This document shows positions 44,610-54,958 of a stretch of DNA of 64,000 nt, piece after piece. The DNA is from Entomortierella parvispora (Eukaryota; Mortierellomycota; Mortierellomycetes; Mortierellales; Mortierellaceae): NCBI GenBank assembly GCA_963573315.1, contig OY752151.1, positions 1,488,001-1,552,000 of the forward strand, given 5' to 3'. The first letter of the stretch is position 1, and each line of letters begins with the position of its first letter. The notes beneath the pieces are model-generated. The model was not told the origin of the DNA. It did no database searches and worked only from the letters and a program-made list of their open reading frames with translations. Position numbers and translations under genes: made by a program.

Positions 44610-47244
44610 ATGGAGAAGGCGGTCATCGGGGCTACAAAGCCCAAATGCATGTACCCCAAGCAGAAATATCTCGACAGTAAGCAGACTTGTTCGACCTTGT
44701 CCTGCTAACAGGCGTGATGGATGACTCGGACATTTTGCGCGAGTCCAATGCCATCTGCCAAGAGATGCATGCAAAAGCTGACCCATCTCTGCCTTTTTTG
44801 TCATTCTCGACTTGGCCTTAGCGCTGCTGTTTGGAGCAACGTCGTCCATGCAGAACATCATGCTCATTATGAATGCCCTACAGCCCAGACTCTCCAACAA
44901 CACCTGGACGGTAAAGTGCCTTGTCTGAGAAAGAGAGAGACCGCATATTTTCTCATGTCTCGTGTACCCTTGGGAAGAATTAGAGGAGGTCATGTTTTTT
45001 TTCTATGACAACTCGCTCTAACGCACCGTTTGGGTCTTCTCCGAATTGTGGCTATTAGGTCTCGTTCAAGTCTTTGTTGGTTGTCCATTTGTTGTCACGG
45101 TCTGATGCGGGAAATGACGTTCTGAGCTTCTGTGCCTCTCAGCGTGGAATTCTCTCGGCCGCATACAAGGGAGGCGCCAACAGTAAGTGCAGCGAAGAGG
45201 AGAGAGGAGGAGAGGAGGAGAGGAGAGGAAGGCGATTGATTGATAAGGAAGTCAAGGAACCGTGACACGATGAAAAACCCTTTATTGCTTTCATGTCTCC
45301 TCTGACCTTGCCTCTTTTTTTTTTTTTGTTCTATTCTTACCATAGGTGGTCACTCGGCTACTATTCGCAGTTACGCAGCGTACCTTATAGAAAAGGTCCA
45401 TGTTTATGGAGAACTGCAACGGGATCTGGTGCGGACAGGCGTGCAAGGACGGGATGGTTATCTCAGGAACCTGGCTCTGACAAAGGGGCTGTTGCATCAT
45501 GTGGCGGCTCTGCAGAAACAAATTGGAGCCCTCCTGGACTGCAAGGTGACAGAATGTCTCGTCAAGGCAAACACTTTTTGTGAAACCTAGGATCTTTCTG
45601 GTGGCTAACCACACGAAACCGTGGATATTGTCTATCCTCTTTGTTGTCTTTGGTTAGTTCTACATGGATGAGCTGAGTAACGAGGTGACGATCGGAGCCT
45701 TTGCGCTTCTTGTCCAGGATCTGTTGCGACTCTTCCAAGCCATGAACGAGGGCGTGATCAATATTCTCCGTGAGTGTTTTTTGGGAACGTGTATTCGTGC
45801 CGACAATGATTGCCGTGATTGACCAAAGAGATGCTCCTTGTTTTGAATATGGTAGAGCACTATTTTGAGATGTCCAAGGATCAGGCGCGTCTCGGATTGA
45901 AGATTTATAAGGTCTTTGCGGAACAAACTACAAAGGTCATGGATTACCTCAGCGTCGCCAAGCGCATGGAGCGCGTTATTCATATTGATATTCCCCAACT
46001 GAAGCATGTACGTAACATTGAGTTCAAGATGGCTTGATTATGAAGGAGTGTTTTCATTCTTAATTTGACACGAATCTCACTTATCATTCGGATAATAGGC
46101 GCCACTGTCGCTCGTCAGGACTTTGGAGGAATACTTGAACAGCCCCGATTTTGAGGAAGAACAGGCCTCGGCTACCAAGGCCAAGACCAAGGAGGTTACA
46201 TCCAGCAAATCCACGTCCAAGCCTGCTACAAAATCTTCGACGACGCCCTCCAGCAGCAACACCAACAACAAGAGTTCCGCCAAGTTTGGTACGTGACTTT
46301 CTTACCAGATTCTCTTTACTCACATTCGGGAAATAGACCTCTTGGCTTGCATTGACACATTTGGCTGTTGTCCACGATTCTACTTTTTAGACGAAGACGC
46401 TTGGTCGCCCAAAAAGACGACAGAAGAGTCTAAACGGATGAGCACCAAAAAGGACATGATTGATTTCTTCTCGAGCATTGATTCAGAAGAGACCACGATT
46501 GTCCAGAACCCCAACGAATTCCAAGCCCAGATGTTGACTGGCGGCAATGATTTCCAACAGTTCCAGCTCCAGCTTCAACAACAACAGCAACTTCTTCAGA
46601 TGCAGCAGATGCAGGCGGCTCAACAAAATATGATGCTCCAGAATCAGTTCACGGGCATGGTCGATAACTCGGCTTTTTCTTTACAACAACAGCAACCTGG
46701 GATGATGGCCGCTCAACCAACGGGATTCAACACCACCAACCCGTTTGCAATGCAGCTTCAGCAGCAACAACAGGATACCAGCTTTGGAAACAACAGTACC
46801 GGGAGCATGATGGATTTGATGGGCAACAACAACAATGGACTTGGGAACGGACTCGGTGGAGGTCAGGGTATGATTATGCCCCAGAGTACCGGAAATCCAT
46901 TCCGGCTTGGACCTTCGTCCTTGGGATCTGGAACAGGAACAGCTCCTCAGATGCCCATGATGACGGGCGTGGGCCACTTCAACACCATGCCCAATCTTTC
47001 CTCACAACCGACCGGTGCAAGCACGAACCCCTTTGCACCTTCGGCCAATCCCTTGAATCCTTTCTCGCCCAACTACGGAAAAGTGCCCGCTCAACCTACA
47101 GGGATGGTGGGCGGCAGCAACAGCATGGGCAACATGAACAACGCCTTTGGAAACAATAACAATATCAACGGAGTTAATAGCGGATTGCCGTGGCAACAAC
47201 AGCAGCAGCAGCAGCAGTTTGGTAGCAATAGCTCATTCATGTAA
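44610..47244 (+). CDS. AP180/CALM-type clathrin adaptor with ANTH domain (595 aa)
   Basis: Endocytic adaptor binding PtdIns(4,5)P2, clathrin and EH-domain proteins (yeast YAP1801/1802 family). Eight exons: 44610-44676, 44822-44910, 45059-45182, 45346-45545, 45658-45769, 45856-46007, 46099-46288, 46391-47244 (1788 nt). The ANTH domain fills about residues 1-265: MEKAVIGATKPKCMYPKQKY, MQNIMLIMNALQPRLSNNTW, SFKSLLVVHLLSRSDAGNDV, the tyrosine-rich SYAAYLIEKVHVYGELQRD, and HYFEMSKDQARLGLKIYKVF. After a Ser/Thr/Lys linker comes KKDMIDFFSSIDSEE, a motif conserved in this family. The tail is Gln/Asn-rich with four NPF motifs (EH-domain ligands) and four [LIVM]xxQxTG sites (for example LSSQPTG, VPAQPTG) of the type phosphorylated by Ark1/Prk1 kinases. 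The poly-Gln end is encoded by (CAG)n. A nearer acceptor after exon 1 leads to a stop; the one used restores the ANTH fold. Confidence 0.92.
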
Positions 47245-47355
47245 AAAAGACCCCTGAACAAATTAAAACTGGTCCTTGTGGATGCTCGGCATGGTGTTAC
47301 ATTTGTAACTCGGCCATAGGTTTATTGTCATCTCGAAAACTATTTCAAATACAAA

Positions 47356-48205
47356 CTTTCTATCTGGGCCTGCTCTCAGTCAACTTGTTCTCCACCCCCA
47401 CCAGACAGTCTGGAGGAGATGGAAAAAAAACAAGCAGTGCAGGGCACGCCAACGAGCAGGCGACAGGCCATCGCACCCCACTTACCTCGACTTACCTTGG
47501 GGGCCGGTCAGGTCGAAGACTCCGCCTAGAGATACCCAGCGACTCCCCCATGGATCCCTACCCGCCCATTCGTCATGGCACGTCTAGAATAAATTCAAAA
47601 TAGGGGGTTGTCCACGCACAAGGACGTCCTTCGCTGACTGGTGGCGGGGGTGTAAGAGGGAGTGGTCGACCTGAGAGCCAAGACATGGGGGGAGAAACGA
47701 ACAAGAAAAGAAGCAACCAGCAACCAGCAACCAGAAAACAGCAAACAAAAAACAGCAAACAAAAAACTCCCACCAAAAAACCTGCCAACCCAAGAAACGA
47801 CAATACAAAAAAACCACCACCACACAAGAAACCCACCAACACAAGAACGCACCAACATGAGAAACCAACCAACACAAATAACAACCACCACCAACAAACC
47901 AAACCAGCAGAAAATCATGTCTTTGATAGTAATCTTGTTGTCGGGAACGAAGTGGTAGTGGTTTCCGCCAGATCGGGGTGTTGCAAGTCGTTGCGTTCAA
48001 AGCGGGAAAGTAGTGCATGGGAAGGGCGATGACGCTGGAAAGTAGTGCATGGGGACGGGCATGGTTGATGAACAAGAGAGAGTGTGAATGGCATGTGCGT
48101 TATATGGGGGAAAGTGGGCGCGTAAAGTGCTGCGGTGGCGGGACTGTTCTTAAGGGCTGGTGGCGACTCCTTTGACGCGTGCCGAAGTGTGAGCGATGAA
48201 TCACA
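47356..48205 (+). repeat. Conserved non-coding part of F-box repeat unit II
   Basis: Starts with CTTTCTATCTGGGCCTGCTC and matches 19786-20640 almost throughout, including the A/C-rich block at 47690-47910. The orientation is as in unit I. The match ends near GCATCGCATTG at about 48220, before the position of an F-box start codon. Confidence 0.85.
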
Positions 48206-48826
48206 GCATTCCTCCATTGCATCGCATTGTCTGGTGTTCAGGTAATTCTTTGAGGGCGTTGCATGGAAACGTCCATTAATGTCTCCATCCAGCGAAACGC
48301 CCATTTATGATTCCGTCCAGAGCCATATCGTAAAAGATGGGGCCAAACAAGCTCTATTTATTGAACGCCGCGCCAATGATCTAGGAACAGGTTTGAGTGC
48401 GTGAATGGATTTCAGATCGGGCTGCTCTTCGCGGCCAGGAGCCTCCATGTGGTCTTGGGCATAACCTTCTTGCGATCTCGGGGCCATGAGCTTGATCTGA
48501 ACATCGAGGAAAAGCACGTTTACGATCCTCACACTAAACCGGGGTAGTAGACGAAGATAGTGAAGATAGGAAGCTGGGGAGAAGGAGAAGAGAGGCGGCT
48601 GTAATCCGTAACAATACTGCCAACAAATTGGTCAATCTTTGGGTTGGAAGCTCTCTCTCTCTCTCTCAAGATTTCGAAGGTACTTACCTCTTTTGAACAT
48701 TAGAGGAGTGACAACGCTTGCTATGACCGACCAACCTGAAGAAACCCATCGAATGATCTACAGACATCTACGAAAGATTACGTCCTTGTCATAACCCAGG
48801 GAGTTGCACCGATCAACATTCCATGA
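48206..48826. other. Degenerate interior of unit II
   Basis: No clear match to the F-box coding region could be seen. Contains a (TC)n run at 48651-48667. Either replaced sequence or too decayed to recognise. Confidence 0.35.
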
Positions 48827-49012
48827 ATGCCTCGGAGGAACATGAAGACTCAAGCTGTGAACACACAAATCGACCGGCCTGTCTCCCTGATACACTTCAC
48901 GAAGCTGGAGATATTGGATGTGTCAAGGACGGCCGATAAGGTCAGGGTCGAAGAGCAGCGCAGGATGCGCGAGCACCCTTTTAATCCGGGTATGGTGAAG
49001 CTAGCTGTCTAG
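48827..49012 (+). pseudogene. Relic of F-box gene 3' end (unit II)
   Basis: The open frame MPRRNMKTQAVNT...LEILDVSRTADKVRVEE resembles the C-terminal part of the intact F-box proteins (MPRRNRTLSS...LRILDVSKMAHKIGVEE), in the orientation expected from unit II. The F-box and most of the repeat region are absent. It is a remnant, not a gene. Confidence 0.65.
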
Positions 49013-49207
49013 GATATAGCTGCACCCCTATTTTGTTTATAAGAAGTGCTTACTACGGCGGAGATACTCTCAAACAAGAGTACAGTACCAAAGTATCACT
49101 ATCATAGTATCATAGTATCATAGTCCATTAAAGGACCACCTCTTCTATATTATCAACGGAAAGCCATCTCATTGCGATCAAGCATGGTCTTTCAATCTGG
49201 GATGACC
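49013..49207. other. Spacer between unit II relic and tandem unit III
   Basis: AT-rich, with a short ATCATAGT tandem repeat at about 49102-49125. No gene. Confidence 0.4.
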
Positions 49208-49449
49208 GGATCGCGGGCGTGAAAAGCTTTTGATCCTTGCATTCAGGTAGACATCACGATAGAGCACGATGCTCGACTCCAGGAAGTCGACGACCATCTA
49301 TCACTACTCTTGCTCGGTATCTTGTCCCAGCCCTTTAGGGACATCATACATACATACTTTACTAGCAACTTCAATGATATCTTCAACAAACCCTTTATGA
49401 ATATGATACAATATTATGATATAAAATATTATGATACAATATATACAAC

Positions 49450-51294
49450 TCATGGCAAGGAGGGGAATGCCGAGCCGATCCCTTGAGGATGCTTGGCCAT
49501 CCATGCTCTGACTCTCTGGAGGTGCTCACCCTGCCACTTGTCAGGCATCGAGATCCCGACTCGATCTTCGAGCCCGACGATGGAGTGGAGGACTGGCCAA
49601 TTCAATCTCATCCACTCGAGCTCCTCCACTCCAATCTTGTGGGCCATCTTGGAGACATCCAGGATGCGTAATCTCTTGAGCTGCGAGAGTCGATCCAGGC
49701 CTGAAGCTAATGACAGCGAAACACAGCAAAGTTGGTCGGCCTGTTGGGCTCCCGATGAGAGGGTCCTATTCCTTCGGGGCATTCGGGTGACTGGAGATGC
49801 CCTGCTACAAAGACCGTGACCGAGACAAAGCTCTTTCAGCGACGTAAGTTGACCTAACTGATCGTATACCTTCTGAAGCTCCTCTGTTGCTTGATCTTCG
49901 AGGCAAGTGACTACAGCGCTGGGCGAGCTTGAGCTATCGTTCCATCCGAGGAGATCTGAGCGTGGGATTTCACTGAAGTTGATCGCAAGGTACTCAAGAC
50001 CTAGACAAGACCAAGATGGCGACGAAGCTTGTTGCACGTTCAAGGTCAGGTCAAACTCATAGATCATCGGACGAGAGAAGGTCAAACCGCTGAATGATCG
50101 AAGATTCTTAGCTGCCACAAAGAACTCTTGCAAGAAATCGCCACTGAATCCCCGCGTCCCCTCCACGACCAGGCTCTCCAAGATCGACGCTCCACTCAGA
50201 AGGGTTGCTCTTGAAAGGTCACCAATCGTGCCTGACGGCGAAAGGGATAAGGAGCGCCACCTGATGCCACCCAGGAACAGGTTCATAATCTCATCCGTGA
50301 TGCCAGGGACGTCGTAGCACAAACTTCCAAGATTTGACATTCGGCGCACAGCCGCAGAGAGAAGAGCTGGAGCAACTGTCCACGGTTGATCCCGGTGAAT
50401 CTCTAGAACTGTCAAATTCGGGCACCGTTGCACAAAGGCCACCAACATCTCTTCCGTGATTAACCCACTGGCAGAGAAATGTTCTAGAGCCGGAAGAACA
50501 GGCAAGACACCGCTCCGTCCGAATTTCCAGACCTGCCCGTTCTCCATCCATCCAGCGGCATTGAAATCTACGAAGAGGGACTGGAGAACATTTGATTCGA
50601 CCCAGTGCATCACGGAAGCCGACCTCGGATCGTTGCCCCTCACTGGGTTCAATCTTTTTATCCCAGATAACGACAGATGGAGAAGCCGATTGGCCTTCTT
50701 GATAATATCCAGAACTGTAGTCACCTCTGATACCGGGAGAGCCTGGATCTCGGGAAAGGTCAGCTGGAGGGATTCTAGCTGCCCCAACGTGCCTGCGGCT
50801 CCCGACAGCAACAACTGGCCGTAAAGCAGTCCTTGACTGCTTTCGAAGGACCTCAGTCGGGGCAAACAATCCAACAAAGCCATCCGAGGAGCCCGACCAA
50901 AGCGCCTGCACTGGAGTGGAGTAGTGATCTGAATATGGGTCCACAGATCTCTGGTCCACAACCAGTTCCATCGCAAAGACACCCGACAACATCTGGCGAT
51001 ATCTGCCTGACCAAGATGGAGCGCAATCAAGGAGGCGATTTCGGGAGGCAAATCGCTGCGAAGAGACGCTATAGGGCCAGGAATCAGGGTCGTGGGGGGT
51101 GCAGAGGCAAGGCTGCCCGAAGGAGAAGAAGGCGAGACAAGGGCGTCTGCGATAGTGGCGCTAGTGGCCATGTCCGAGGAAGCGGAGCCGGTATCCAAGC
51201 CTGAGGTAGTGGCAGCAGTGGCCGTACTCGATATAGCGGTGCTGGCAAGGACGTCTGTATGGGCTGAGCTGGTGGTCCTATCGCTCGTAGTCAT
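49450..51294 (-). CDS. F-box protein with C-terminal leucine-rich-like region, tandem copy A (614 aa)
   Basis: Probable substrate-recognition subunit of an SCF ubiquitin ligase. Intronless, ATG at 51294. Residues 1-75 are a Ser/Thr/Ala-rich tail. The F-box lies at about 81-122 (DLPPEIASLIALHLGQADIA then RCCRVSLRWNWLWTRDLW). The remaining ~490 residues contain irregular leucine-rich repeats, e.g. LESLQLTFPEIQALPVSEVT, VLPALEHFSASGLI, LTVLEIHRDQPW and LKRLRILDVSKMAHKIGVEE. No membrane segment. It is very similar to the copy at 53135-54958, and a decayed third copy lies at 20915. The substrate is unknown. The AT-rich 3' flank has ATGATACAATAT repeats. Confidence 0.88.
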   Translation of the reverse strand: MTTSDRTTSSAHTDVLASTAISSTATAATTSGLDTGSASSDMATSATIADALVSPSSPSGSLASAPPTTLIPGPIASLRSDLPPEIASLIALHLGQADIARCCRVSLRWNWLWTRDLWTHIQITTPLQCRRFGRAPRMALLDCLPRLRSFESSQGLLYGQLLLSGAAGTLGQLESLQLTFPEIQALPVSEVTTVLDIIKKANRLLHLSLSGIKRLNPVRGNDPRSASVMHWVESNVLQSLFVDFNAAGWMENGQVWKFGRSGVLPVLPALEHFSASGLITEEMLVAFVQRCPNLTVLEIHRDQPWTVAPALLSAAVRRMSNLGSLCYDVPGITDEIMNLFLGGIRWRSLSLSPSGTIGDLSRATLLSGASILESLVVEGTRGFSGDFLQEFFVAAKNLRSFSGLTFSRPMIYEFDLTLNVQQASSPSWSCLGLEYLAINFSEIPRSDLLGWNDSSSSPSAVVTCLEDQATEELQKVYDQLGQLTSLKELCLGHGLCSRASPVTRMPRRNRTLSSGAQQADQLCCVSLSLASGLDRLSQLKRLRILDVSKMAHKIGVEELEWMRLNWPVLHSIVGLEDRVGISMPDKWQGEHLQRVRAWMAKHPQGIGSAFPSLP

Positions 51295-52428
51295 AATAGC
51301 TCCAAGACACTAGATCTGAGTAAGGTTTGGGCGTCTGTGGCGGGATGGTACAGGCACAGAGACACAGAGGCAACGGGCGAAAGCGCGTGGTGCGACAGCG
51401 AGAAGCGAGAGCAGCAAGGGCAGGGCTGGTCAGATAGACTGAGGGTCGTTCGCCTCTTTGGTCGCACTCAGGCGCAGGTAACAGTAACAGAATCTCGCGA
51501 GAACAGCAATGCGATGCAAGCACTCAATGAAGAAGAGAGATTGCTGTGATTGCTCACTCTCGGCGGCAGGGCCTCCCTTTAGTACATACGTTCTGCACGC
51601 GTCAAACGGGATGGACGTTCTCTCGTCGCCACCAGCCCTTAAGAACAGTCCCGCCACCGCAGCACTTTACGCGCCACTTTCCCTCATATAACACACATCC
51701 ATTCACACACTCTCTTGTTCATCAACCATGCCCGTCCCCATGCACTACTTTCCAGCGTCATCGCCCTTCCCATGCACTACTTTCCCGCTTTGAACGCAAC
51801 GACTTGCAACACCCCGATCTGGCGGAAACCACTACCACTTCGTTCCCGACGACAAGATTACTACAAAGACATGATTTTCTGCTGGTTTGGTTTGTTGGTG
51901 GTGGTTGTTTTTTGTGTTGCTTGGTTTCTCGTGTTGGTGCGTTCTTGTGTTGGTGGGTTTCTTGCGTTGGTGGGTTTCTTGTGTTGGTGGGTTTCTTGTG
52001 TTGGTGGGTTTCTTGTGGGTGGTGGTTTTTTTATATTGTTGTTTCTTGGTTTGGATGGTTGGTTGTTTGCTGTTGGCTGTTTGTTGTTTGAGGGTTGCTG
52101 GTTGGTTCTTTTATTGTTCGTTTCTCCCCATGTCTTGGCTCTCAGGTCGACCACTCCCTCTTACACCCCCGCCACCAGTCAGCGAAGGACGTCCTTGTGC
52201 GTGGACAACGCCCTATTTTGAATTTATTCTAGACGTGCCATGAAGAATGGGCGGGTAGGGATCCATGGGGGAGTCGCTGGGTATCTCTAGGCAGAGTCTT
52301 CGACCTGACCGGCCATCCAAGGTAAGTCAAGGTAAGTGGGGTGTGATGGCCTGCCGCCTGCTCGTTGGCGCGCCCTGCACTGCTTGTCTCTACATACCCA
52401 GAGCAAGCTGACTGAGAGCAGGCCTTAG
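51295..52428 (-). repeat. Conserved non-coding block upstream of F-box copy A
   Basis: Reverse complement of units I and II. Ends at AAGGCCTTAG (52420-52429), the inverse of the CTAAGGCCTGCTC outer border. Probably includes the F-box promoter, and it also reads as a GT-rich low-complexity sequence on the plus strand. Confidence 0.85.
51943..52020. repeat. 17-bp GT-rich minisatellite
   Basis: TCTTGTGTTGGTGGGTT is repeated about five times. Shorter arrays sit at the same place in units I (20215-20285), II (47815-47890) and IV (55600-55680), so copy number varies between otherwise similar units. Confidence 0.88.
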
Positions 52429-53134
52429 CTGTTATGTGTGTTCATCATAATCGTAATAAAAGCATCTGGGACCAAGTACTCACCGAAAGCTGACCGTATA
52501 TCCTCGGGATACATGGAACCCTTCATACTGGATCATATCCTAGGGCTACGTGGCACTATTGCTGTCAGCATCGTCGGTATCCCAAAGTTTTCTTACACTG
52601 GAAAAGCCTGTGGTCCTGCGATCTTCGAGCCAGTTTTCAACTCACTACTCCTTCACTGCACGCGCTTCCGTTGATCTGCTCCTCGGATTATCCTGCTTGC
52701 TTCGCTGCACCTGCCGAATGAGATCATTCGTAATCTTTAATGGACCTACCATTGCTTGACCTATCCTATTATTATCACAATAAAACATGTCATCAACTAT
52801 GAGCAGAGAGGCCGACTGTTTATTTGTAGTTTAGAAATGCTGGTGGACGGAGGGGCAAGATCGCGAGCGTGAAAAGCTTTTGATCCCTGGGGAAATTCAA
52901 GTCGACACCACGGAAAAGCGCGATGCAATGATCACTGCAATTGTGCTTCAACTCGACCTCCAGGAAGACGACGATCTTTATCACTACTTGCTCGTTAATG
53001 TATCTTGTCCCAGCCTTTCATCTTGGGAACATCATACATACTTACTTTACTGGCAACTTCAATGAGATCTTCAAACCCTTTATGAATATGATACAATACT
53101 ATGATACAAAATGTTATGATACAATATATACGCC

Positions 53135-54958
53135 TCATGGCAAGGACGGGAATGCGGAGCCGATGCCATGAGGATGCTTGGTCATCCATGCTCTGACTCT
53201 CTGAAGGTGCTCACCCTGCCACTGGTCAGGCATCGAGATGCCGACTCGATCCTGGAGCCCAATGATGGAGTGGAGAACTGGCCAATTCAATCTCATCCAC
53301 TCAAGTTCCTCCACTCCAATCTTATGAGCCGTTCCCGAGACATCCAAGGTGCGTAGTCTCTTGAGCCCAGAAAGCCGGTCCAAACCAGACGTCAAGGACA
53401 GTGGGATGCAACGGAGCTGCTCCGCCTGCCGAGCTCCTGAGGTAAGTGACCTGTTTCCGCGAAGCATTCTAGTGACAGGAGACGCCTTGCTGCTGGGACC
53501 GTGGCCAAGAGAAAGCTCTTTCAGCGAGGTGAACTGAGCTAGCTGATCGTAGATCTTCTCGAGCTCCTCTGATGCTTTGTCTTCATTAAAGGTTACCACA
53601 GCGGAGGGTGTGCTTGAGTCAGAATTCCATCCAAGCAAATCGGAGCGCGGGATCTCACCAAAGTTGATCGCAAGGCACTCGATCCCCAAGCAAGACCATG
53701 GCATGGACGAAACTTGTTGCGGATTCATGGTCAAGTCGAACTCGCGGATCATCGGACGAGAGAAGGTCAAGCCGCTGAATGCTCGAATATTCTTTGCCGC
53801 CACGAAAAACTCTTGCAGGAAATCGCCACTGAATCCTAGGACCCCCTCTACGACTATACTCTCCAATATCGGCGCACTCTGGAGCAGGGTTGCTCTCGAG
53901 AGGTCGCCAATAGTTCCTGATGGCGAAAGGGATAGGGAGCGCCATCTGATGCCACCCAGGAACAGGTTCATTATCTCGTCTGTGACACCAGGAACATCAT
54001 AGCACAAACTTCCAAGATTCGACATTCGGCGCACAGCCGCAGAGAGAAGAACAGGCACAACTGGCCACGGCCGATCCCGATGGATTTCCAGCACTACCAA
54101 ATTCGGGCACCGTTGCACAAATGTCACCAAGACATCCTCCGAGATAATTCCACCGGCAGAGAAATGTTCCAGTGCCGGAAGAGCAGGCAAGACACCGTTT
54201 GAACCGAATTTCCAGACTCGTCCGTTCTCCATCCAACCAACAACATCGAAATCCACGAAGAGGGGCCGGAGAACATTGGACTCGATCCAGAGAATCGCAG
54301 AAGCCGACCTCGGATCGTTGCTCCTTACTGGGTTCAATCTTTTTATCCCAGATAACGACAGATGAAGAAGCCGACCGGCCTTCTTGATAATATCCAGAAC
54401 TGTAGTCACCTCTGATACCGGGAGAGCCTGGATCTCGGGAAAGATCAGCTGGAGGGATTCTAGCTGCCCCAACGTGCCTGCGGCTCCCGACAGCAACAAC
54501 TGGCCGTAAAGCAGTCCTTGGCTGCCTTCGAAAGACTTCAGTCGGTGCAAAGAATCCAGCAAAGCCATCCGAGGAGCCCGACCAAAGCGCCTGCACTGGA
54601 GTGGAGTAGTGATCTGAATATGGGTCCACAGATCTCTGGTCCACAGCCAGTTCCATCGCGAAGAGACGCGACAACATCTGGCGATATCTGCCTGACCAAG
54701 ATGAAGCGCGATCAAGGAGGCGATTTCGGGAGGCACGTCATTACGAAAGGATTCTAAGGGACCGGGGACCAGGGCAGTGGGAGGGTCAGAGACAATAACA
54801 TCCGAAGAGGAATGAGACAGGACGGGGACTTCGGAGGTGGCGGCGCTGGCGGTCATGTCCGGGGTAGTCGAGCTGGTGACCATGCCGGAGGGGGTTGAAC
54901 TGATAGCTGATGAAGCGGCACTGGCGGTAATATCTGCGTCGGAAGTTCTGGAGGCCAT
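53135..54958 (-). CDS. F-box protein with C-terminal leucine-rich-like region, tandem copy B (607 aa)
   Basis: Paralogue of the 614-residue protein with the same order: Ser/Thr/Ala-rich N-terminus (1-70), F-box at about 74-115 (DVPPEIASLIALHLGQADIA then RCCRVSSRWNWLWTRDLW), then leucine-rich-like repeats to the end (VLDIIKKAGRLLHLSLSGIK, LEIHRDRPWPVVPVLLSAAV, LKRLRTLDVSGTAHKIGVEE). The first ~70 residues and the region around residues 430-500 differ most from copy A, while the central part is nearly identical. Both copies are open throughout, unlike unit I, which suggests recent duplication or selection. Presumed adaptor of an SCF ubiquitin ligase; target unknown. Confidence 0.88.
   Translation of the reverse strand: MASRTSDADITASAASSAISSTPSGMVTSSTTPDMTASAATSEVPVLSHSSSDVIVSDPPTALVPGPLESFRNDVPPEIASLIALHLGQADIARCCRVSSRWNWLWTRDLWTHIQITTPLQCRRFGRAPRMALLDSLHRLKSFEGSQGLLYGQLLLSGAAGTLGQLESLQLIFPEIQALPVSEVTTVLDIIKKAGRLLHLSLSGIKRLNPVRSNDPRSASAILWIESNVLRPLFVDFDVVGWMENGRVWKFGSNGVLPALPALEHFSAGGIISEDVLVTFVQRCPNLVVLEIHRDRPWPVVPVLLSAAVRRMSNLGSLCYDVPGVTDEIMNLFLGGIRWRSLSLSPSGTIGDLSRATLLQSAPILESIVVEGVLGFSGDFLQEFFVAAKNIRAFSGLTFSRPMIREFDLTMNPQQVSSMPWSCLGIECLAINFGEIPRSDLLGWNSDSSTPSAVVTFNEDKASEELEKIYDQLAQFTSLKELSLGHGPSSKASPVTRMLRGNRSLTSGARQAEQLRCIPLSLTSGLDRLSGLKRLRTLDVSGTAHKIGVEELEWMRLNWPVLHSIIGLQDRVGISMPDQWQGEHLQRVRAWMTKHPHGIGSAFPSLP

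Larger units (their letters stand above)
49208..52855 (-). repeat. Tandem duplicated F-box unit III (about 3.65 kb)
   Basis: Homologous end to end with 52858-56445 in the same orientation. Shared landmarks are GCGTGAAAAGCTTTTGATCC near the left end, ATGATACAATATATAC just after the F-box stop, the F-box gene, the conserved non-coding block, and a right-hand 430-bp segment starting GCATCTGGGACCAAGTACTC. Confidence 0.88.

Noticed and set aside
44677-44710. 34-nt intron in AP180 ending at CTAACAG
   Set aside because: Leads to a frame that stops after about 40 codons and lacks ANTH sequence; the acceptor at 44821 restores the family sequence.
51943-52020. Possible CRISPR-like array (regular repeats)
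   Set aside because: The repeats are contiguous 17-mers with no unique spacers, in a eukaryotic genome; a minisatellite.
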